Positions 59,263-64,000 of a stretch of 64,000 nt of DNA are shown here, one piece after another. The stretch is from NCBI RefSeq assembly GCF_025152745.1, contig NZ_CP104040.1, forward strand, positions 1,488,001 through 1,552,000. The letters are read 5' to 3'. Below the pieces are notes generated by a model. It saw only the letters and a program-made list of their open reading frames with translations. It did no database searches and had not been told where the DNA came from. The translations under genes were made by a program, and so were the position numbers. Position 1 is the stretch's first letter; every line of letters begins with the position of its first letter. The DNA comes from Rhizobium sp. WSM4643. GTDB taxonomy: Bacteria; Pseudomonadota; Alphaproteobacteria; Rhizobiales; Rhizobiaceae.

Positions 59263-59919
59263 TCACGAAACCGGCGCCATTGCCCGATTGCGCGTCCGCC
59301 CTTTGCCCTTCTGCCTGTTGCGTGCGATCGGCCGGTAGGAGCGATAGAGGATGAGCGCGATGATCAGCCCGACATAGATATATTGCTCGAGGTCGAGGAT
59401 CTTGGTCGAGAGCGCGAAGTGCAGCGCCCCGCAGGCGGCGATGATGTAGACGAGGCGGTGCAGCCAGATCCAGTTCTTGCCGAGCCGGCGGATCGAGAAA
59501 TTGTTGGATGTCGCCGCCAGCGGAATGAGCATCGCAAGCCCGGCCATGCCGAACATGATGAAGGGGCGCTTCAGCACGTCGTTGATGACGGCGGAAATAT
59601 CCATCGCCTGGTCGAGGACCATGTAGACGGTGAAATGCATCAGCGCATAGTAGAAGGTCAGCAGGCCAAGCGCGCGGCGATAGCGCAGATAGTTCCAGCC
59701 GAAGAGCTCACGGGCAGGGGAAACGGCAAGTGTTGCGATCAGGAAACGGATCGTCCAAAGCCCAAGGAAACGCTCGAAGGTCTTGACCGGATCGGCGCCG
59801 AGCTGATCGGTCGCGCCGAGATAGAACGTCCAGGCCGCAGGCAAGAGTCCAACGACATAAAGCAGCCAGACGGAGGCGGGTTGCCAGCGCTTCGGGATGG
59901 CGAGCGACAGTTCCGCCAT
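59263..59919 (-). CDS. msrQ: MsrQ, heme membrane partner of methionine sulfoxide reductase MsrP
   Basis: 218 aa inner-membrane protein with about six hydrophobic segments and the ferric-reductase-like transmembrane fold (WTIRFLIATLAVSPARELFG, RRALGLLTFYYALMHFTVY, WIWLHRLVYIIAACGALHF with heme-ligand histidines). It passes electrons from quinol/flavin to periplasmic MsrP. ATG 59919 overlaps the msrP stop by one base (TGATG), so the two are coupled. Confidence 0.95.
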   Translation of the reverse strand: MAELSLAIPKRWQPASVWLLYVVGLLPAAWTFYLGATDQLGADPVKTFERFLGLWTIRFLIATLAVSPARELFGWNYLRYRRALGLLTFYYALMHFTVYMVLDQAMDISAVINDVLKRPFIMFGMAGLAMLIPLAATSNNFSIRRLGKNWIWLHRLVYIIAACGALHFALSTKILDLEQYIYVGLIIALILYRSYRPIARNRQKGKGRTRNRAMAPVS

Positions 59920-60866
59920 CAGAAATTCGCCTTCAGGTCCATGCCGGCATAAAGGCTTGCCACTTCGTCGGCATAGCCGTTGAAGGGCAGGGTGGGGTGG
60001 CGGCTCGCGCCGAAGAAGCCGCTCTCGCCGATGCGCCGTTCGCTGGCCTGGCTCCAGCGCGGATGGTAGACCGCTGGGTTGACGTTCGCGTAGAAGCCAT
60101 ACTCCTGCGCGTTGGTGACCTGCCAGGTATTCTTCGGCTGCTGGTCCGTGAGCGTGATCCTAACGATCGACTTGATGCCCTTGAAGCCGTATTTCCACGG
60201 CACGACGAGGCGGATCGGCGCGCCGTTCTGGTTCGGCAGCGTTTCGCCATAGAGCCCGACGGCCAGCAGCGTCAGCGGATGGCGCGCCTCATCCAGGCGC
60301 AGACCCTCGACATAGGGCCAGTCGAGCGACTGGAAGAAACCCTTCTGCCCCGGCATCTCGTCCGGCCGCACCACGGTTTCGAAGGCGACGTATTTGGCGC
60401 TGCCGAGCGGCTCGACCTTGTCGAGCAGCGACGCCAGCGGAAAGCCGTCCCAGGGGATAACCATCGACCAGGCCTCGACGCAGCGCATCCGGTAGGTGCG
60501 CTCCTCGATCGGGAATTCCTTCATCAGCGCCTCGAGGTCGAAGGTGCCTGGCTTGTTGACCATGCCGTCGACCTTGATCGTCCAGGGCAGCGGCTTGAAA
60601 TCGCCGGAAAGAGCTGCGGGATCGCCCTTGTCGAGGCCGAACTCATAGAAGTTGTTGTAAGTCGTGACGTCCTTGATCGGCGTCGCCTTCTCGTCGACCT
60701 TATACTTGCTCTCAACGGCGGAGAGGGCTGCGGCACTCGCCCTGCCGGCGCCGTAGAGCGCCATGGCGCCAAGCGCTGCCGCGCCCAGGAATTCACGGCG
60801 GCGCACATAGATCTGGCGCGGCGTGATCTCCGACGACGCGATCTTGGGTGGGCGATAGCTTGGCAT
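59919..60866 (-). CDS. msrP: MsrP, periplasmic molybdopterin methionine-sulfoxide reductase
   Basis: 315 aa from ATG 60866, seven bases after a strong GAGGAGG. A Tat signal is present ([20 protein letters not shown]). Mature-domain markers include [20 protein letters not shown] with Cys129 as the likely molybdenum ligand, and [14 protein letters not shown]. It repairs oxidised methionines in periplasmic proteins using electrons from MsrQ. The frame is open 24 codons further up, toward the RIME-like element, but lacks similarity. The pair msrP-msrQ is flanked on both sides by RIME-like elements. Confidence 0.96.
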   Translation of the reverse strand: MPSYRPPKIASSEITPRQIYVRRREFLGAAALGAMALYGAGRASAAALSAVESKYKVDEKATPIKDVTTYNNFYEFGLDKGDPAALSGDFKPLPWTIKVDGMVNKPGTFDLEALMKEFPIEERTYRMRCVEAWSMVIPWDGFPLASLLDKVEPLGSAKYVAFETVVRPDEMPGQKGFFQSLDWPYVEGLRLDEARHPLTLLAVGLYGETLPNQNGAPIRLVVPWKYGFKGIKSIVRITLTDQQPKNTWQVTNAQEYGFYANVNPAVYHPRWSQASERRIGESGFFGASRHPTLPFNGYADEVASLYAGMDLKANF

Positions 60867-61296
60867 GTCGAACCTCCTCGGCGGATATCCTGAAATATAG
60901 CCCTTAAACGAACCGCCGGCATGTCTATATTGCTGCATAATTCCTAATCAGAATCGATTTAGGAATTATGCAGCAATTCAAAGTGCTACTGCGTCCTGTG
61001 CGCATCTGAAACGATGTGCGGCGCTATAGTGTCTAAGCCTTGAAGATCGCTGACGGGAAGCCAATTTTTTGTGTTCGGTCGTGATGGAATAGGCTGTAAC
61101 AAAACGCCGTGTCGAAGCGTATATGATCGATGGGTCTTATGGCGCTTCTCCCCGGCGTACCGGATTTGGGCTTCCCGGTAGTGACAGCCCCTGTCGATTG
61201 GATTAGGACAATTCCAAAAAGCAGCGTTTGCTCGGCCCGCAGGCTCCATGCCGCCCGGCTTCGCCTGATAATTCCGACACGTTGAGGAAGACACCG
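60867..61296. other. Divergent msrP/ilvD intergenic region
   Basis: No gene. It contains RIME-like copy B (60929-61026). The msrP promoter must lie in or beyond the repeat, and the ilvD promoter somewhere in 61030-61280; I could not pick either with confidence. Confidence 0.5.
60929..61026 (-). repeat. RIME-like intergenic element, copy B (inverted to copy A)
   Basis: On the minus strand it reads GCGCCGCACATCGTTTCAGA, then TGCGCACAGGACGC, then CACTTTGAAT, then a long palindrome around ATTGCTGCATAATTCC (60929-60977 region, arms ATTGCTGCATAATTCCTAA and TTAGGAATTATGCAGCAAT). Same module order as copy A, with a different outer arm, so the copies are diverged members of one family. Confidence 0.75.
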
Positions 61297-63135
61297 ATGC
61301 CAGCTTACCGTTCCAGAACCACGACCCATGGCCGCAACATGGCAGGCGCCCGCGGCCTTTGGCGCGCCACGGGCATGAAGGATTCGGATTTCGGCAAGCC
61401 GATCATTGCCGTGGTGAATTCCTTCACCCAGTTCGTGCCCGGCCACGTGCACCTGAAGGACCTTGGCCAGCTCGTTGCCCGCGAAATCGAGGCGGCCGGC
61501 GGTGTCGCCAAGGAATTCAACACGATCGCCGTTGATGACGGCATCGCCATGGGCCATGACGGTATGCTTTATTCGCTGCCTTCGCGTGAGCTCATCGCCG
61601 ACAGCGTCGAATACATGGTCAATGCCCATTGCGCCGACGCCATGGTCTGCATCTCCAACTGCGACAAGATCACCCCCGGTATGCTGATGGCGTCGCTGCG
61701 CCTCAATATCCCGACGGTGTTCGTTTCGGGCGGTCCGATGGAAGCCGGCAAGGTCGTGCTGCATGGCAAGACGCATGCGCTCGACCTCGTCGATGCCATG
61801 GTCGCCGCAGCCGATGACAAGATCAGCGACGAGGACGTCCAGACCATCGAACGCTCGGCCTGTCCGACCTGCGGCTCCTGCTCCGGCATGTTCACCGCCA
61901 ATTCGATGAACTGCCTGACGGAAGCGCTCGGCCTGTCGCTGCCTGGCAACGGCTCGACGCTTGCCACCCACGCCGACCGCAAGCGCCTCTTCGTCGAGGC
62001 CGGCCATCTGATCGTCGATCTCGCCCGCCGTTACTACGAGCAGGACGACGTCAAGGCGCTGCCGCGCACTATCGCCTCCAAGCAGGCCTTCGAGAATGCC
62101 ATGGCGCTCGACATCGCCATGGGCGGCTCGACCAATACGGTCCTGCACATCCTTGCTGCCGCGCACGAAGGCGAGATCGATTTCACCATGACCGATATCG
62201 ATGCGCTATCGCGTCGGGTGCCGTGCCTGTCGAAGGTCGCTCCCGCCAAGAGTGATGTGCATATGGAAGACGTCCACCGCGCCGGCGGCATCATGTCGAT
62301 CCTCGGCGAACTCGACAAAGGCGGTCTCTTGAACCGCGATTGCCCGACCGTCCATGCCGAGACGCTGGGCGATGCGATCGAGCGCTGGGATATCACCCGC
62401 ACCAACAGCGAAACCGTCCGCAACTTCTATCGTGCCGCTCCTGGCGGCATCCCGACCCAGGTCGCCTTCAGCCAGGAAGCCCGTTGGGACGATCTCGACA
62501 CCGACCGCGAAAACGGCGTCATCCGCTCGGTCGAGCATCCCTTCTCCAAGGATGGTGGCCTTGCCGTGCTCAAGGGCAACCTTGCGATTGACGGCTGCAT
62601 CGTCAAGACGGCCGGCGTCGATGAATCGATCCTGAAATTCTCCGGCCCCGCCCGCGTCTTCGAAAGCCAGGATTCCTCGGTCAAGGCGATCCTTGCCAAC
62701 GAAGTCAAGGCCGGCGACGTCGTCGTCATCCGCTACGAAGGCCCGAAGGGCGGCCCCGGCATGCAGGAAATGCTCTATCCGACGAGCTATCTGAAGTCGA
62801 AGGGCCTCGGCAAGGCCTGTGCGCTCATCACCGACGGCCGCTTCTCCGGCGGCACTTCCGGCCTCTCGATCGGCCACGCCTCGCCGGAAGCGGCAAATGG
62901 CGGCACGATCGGCCTGGTGCGCGAAGGCGACATGATCGACATCGACATCCCCAACCGCACGATCAGCCTGCGTGTCAGCGAGACCGAACTCGCCGCCCGC
63001 CGCGCCGAGCAGGATGCCAAGGGCTGGTATCCCACAGAAGTCCGCAAGCGCAACGTCACCACCGCCCTGAAGGCCTATGCGGCCTTCGCAACGAGCGCCG
63101 ATCGCGGCGCCGTGCGCGATCTGAACGCGCGGTAG
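61297..63135 (+). CDS. ilvD: Dihydroxy-acid dehydratase
   Basis: 612 aa, third step of valine/isoleucine synthesis: dehydrates 2,3-dihydroxy acids to 2-keto acids. Iron-sulfur ligands are expected at Cys122 ([10 protein letters not shown]) and Cys195 ([17 protein letters not shown]); the C-terminal block [20 protein letters not shown] is the second signature. ATG 61297 follows GAGGA; an in-frame ATG-less extension to 61228 is not conserved-looking. Transcribed alone. Confidence 0.98.
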   Translation: MPAYRSRTTTHGRNMAGARGLWRATGMKDSDFGKPIIAVVNSFTQFVPGHVHLKDLGQLVAREIEAAGGVAKEFNTIAVDDGIAMGHDGMLYSLPSRELIADSVEYMVNAHCADAMVCISNCDKITPGMLMASLRLNIPTVFVSGGPMEAGKVVLHGKTHALDLVDAMVAAADDKISDEDVQTIERSACPTCGSCSGMFTANSMNCLTEALGLSLPGNGSTLATHADRKRLFVEAGHLIVDLARRYYEQDDVKALPRTIASKQAFENAMALDIAMGGSTNTVLHILAAAHEGEIDFTMTDIDALSRRVPCLSKVAPAKSDVHMEDVHRAGGIMSILGELDKGGLLNRDCPTVHAETLGDAIERWDITRTNSETVRNFYRAAPGGIPTQVAFSQEARWDDLDTDRENGVIRSVEHPFSKDGGLAVLKGNLAIDGCIVKTAGVDESILKFSGPARVFESQDSSVKAILANEVKAGDVVVIRYEGPKGGPGMQEMLYPTSYLKSKGLGKACALITDGRFSGGTSGLSIGHASPEAANGGTIGLVREGDMIDIDIPNRTISLRVSETELAARRAEQDAKGWYPTEVRKRNVTTALKAYAAFATSADRGAVRDLNAR

Positions 63136-63191
63136 GTCATCCACCTACGACCCGCTGATGAAGAGTCAGTTGCTCTTCCAATCGGTCGCTT

Positions 63192-63545
63192 TCAAAGCGG
63201 CCGGTTGATGTTTTTATAGGTCTCGCCGAGTTGCTTCAGCCGCTCGTCATAGGCAGCCTTGATGCAGACCGCATCCGCCCCGCATTCCTGCCGTTTCTTC
63301 AGCCAGGCCGTCTGTTCGTCCTGCAATGTTCCGCGCGAACCCATCGCCAGCAGGCCGGAGAGCAGCTCGAAGGTCGTCACCATCTTCACGTCGGCGTCGT
63401 TGAGCGCACGGTTGTCGCAGATCGCTTTCTCATCCGGCTTCAATTCTTTCGCGTCGCAATCGAAGCTTGCTGCCTGTGCCAGGTCCGATGCGATGAGCAG
63501 GATCGCAAAGCCGAGGGCCGCTATCGTCGTTCTTGTCGTGATCAT
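63192..63545 (-). CDS. Secreted LprI-domain (lysozyme inhibitor-like) protein
   Basis: 117 aa. Signal peptide (TTIAALGFAILLIASDLAQA) then a small domain with four cysteines: FDCDAKELKPDEKAICDNRA, a helix, QTAWLKKRQECGADAVCIKA and YDERLKQL. This Cys and helix layout is that of the LprI / DUF1311 family; in Mycobacterium a member inhibits lysozyme, elsewhere the role is open. Lies 23 bases after the DUF1232 gene on the same strand. Confidence 0.75.
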   Translation of the reverse strand: MITTRTTIAALGFAILLIASDLAQAASFDCDAKELKPDEKAICDNRALNDADVKMVTTFELLSGLLAMGSRGTLQDEQTAWLKKRQECGADAVCIKAAYDERLKQLGETYKNINRPL

Positions 63546-63568
63546 TCATATGGTCCTATTGCCGTCGG

Positions 63569-63949
63569 TCAGGCGAGCTTGCGCAGTGCCAGAGCCAGAA
63601 AGATGACGCAGATCAGCCAGACGGCAAGGATGAAGATCAGTCCGACCCGGCTGGAGGGACGCTCGATGCGCCTTGTCGACTCCATACGAAGCTCGTTCAT
63701 CACCTCTACTGGCACGAGCTGGATCGCCAGCATGATGCCGAGCGGAACGATCAGGAGATCGTCGAGATAGCCGAGGATGGGGATGAAATCGGGGATGAGA
63801 TCGATAGGCGACAGCGCGTAGGCGGCAACGCCGCCAGCCACCGCTTTGGCATACCATGGCACGCGCGGATCACGCGCGGCAAGCCACAGGGCCACGATGT
63901 CACGCTTCAGTGACTTCGCCCAGCTTTTGGCTTTTGATATCAGTCGCAT
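63569..63949 (-). CDS. DUF1232 (YkvA-like) membrane protein
   Basis: 126 aa from ATG 63949, seven bases after AGGAAG; an in-frame TTG two codons earlier is less likely. The DUF1232 core is clear: VPWYAKAVAGGVAAYALSPI followed by DLIPDFIPILGYLDDLLIVP. A second hydrophobic segment (GLIFILAVWLICVIFLALAL) anchors the C-terminus. Function of the family is unknown. Probably co-transcribed with the LprI-like gene downstream. Confidence 0.85.
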   Translation of the reverse strand: MRLISKAKSWAKSLKRDIVALWLAARDPRVPWYAKAVAGGVAAYALSPIDLIPDFIPILGYLDDLLIVPLGIMLAIQLVPVEVMNELRMESTRRIERPSSRVGLIFILAVWLICVIFLALALRKLA

Positions 63950-64000
63950 GGCCAATCTTCCTGACTCAAATTCACAACGACTTCAACTTGTTTCCAAGAC

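Overview
The window looks like about 64 kb of chromosome from a GC-rich alphaproteobacterium of the Rhizobium leguminosarum / R. etli type. The evidence is the gene order (pyrB-pyrC'-plsY-dprA-topA; tRNA-Tyr/tRNA-Gly/tuf then tRNA-Trp-secE-nusG-rplK; secY-adk-rpsM), rhizobial-length proteins (RF2 376 aa with a programmed frameshift, RpoB 1379 aa, RpoC 1402 aa, IlvD 612 aa), an RNase E whose S1 domain is split by a long acidic insert, and two degenerate copies of a RIME-like rhizobial intergenic palindrome.

Layout. 1-6.2 kb (minus): pyrB, an inactive-looking dihydroorotase pyrC', plsY, dprA and the 5' two thirds of topA form one tight operon behind a good promoter. 6.4-8.1 kb (+): an AidB-type acyl-CoA dehydrogenase, followed by a decayed vapBC toxin-antitoxin relic on the minus strand. 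8.4-11.4 kb (minus): rne with its terminator and a long 5' leader. 12.0-17.3 kb (+): the envelope genes amiC and mrcA, then prfB. 17.4-19.7 kb (minus): nadK, a secreted unknown and an alpha/beta hydrolase. 19.9-26.2 kb: four tRNAs (Thr, Tyr, Gly, Trp), small secreted or membrane proteins, an AprI/Inh-domain protein, rlmB, the first tuf copy, a 44-codon small ORF and an SDR epimerase.

26.3-58.7 kb is a nearly uninterrupted transcription/translation block on the + strand: secE-nusG, rplKA, rplJL, rpoBC, rpsL-rpsG-fusA-tuf, the S10 operon, the spc operon with secY-adk, and the alpha operon. Only one small minus-strand gene, after rpoC, breaks it. It supplies the core and accessory RNA polymerase parts, two elongation factors, 31 ribosomal proteins and the Sec channel. 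Intergenic hairpins mark likely attenuation, processing or autoregulation points (rplJ leader, rplL-rpoB, rpoB-rpoC, rpsJ leader, rpsQ-rplN, rpsM-rpsK, rpoA-rplQ).

58.7-64 kb: a DUF2809 membrane protein, msrPQ flanked by the two inverted RIME-like elements, ilvD, an LprI-like secreted protein and a DUF1232 membrane protein.

The window is mostly conserved housekeeping DNA. I saw no CRISPR array, prophage, complete insertion sequence or obviously new multi-gene system. The items most worth a second look are the pseudo-dihydroorotase, the vapBC relic, the RIME-like pair around msrPQ, the near-identical tuf pair, the small ORF after tuf, and the RNase E insert and leader.
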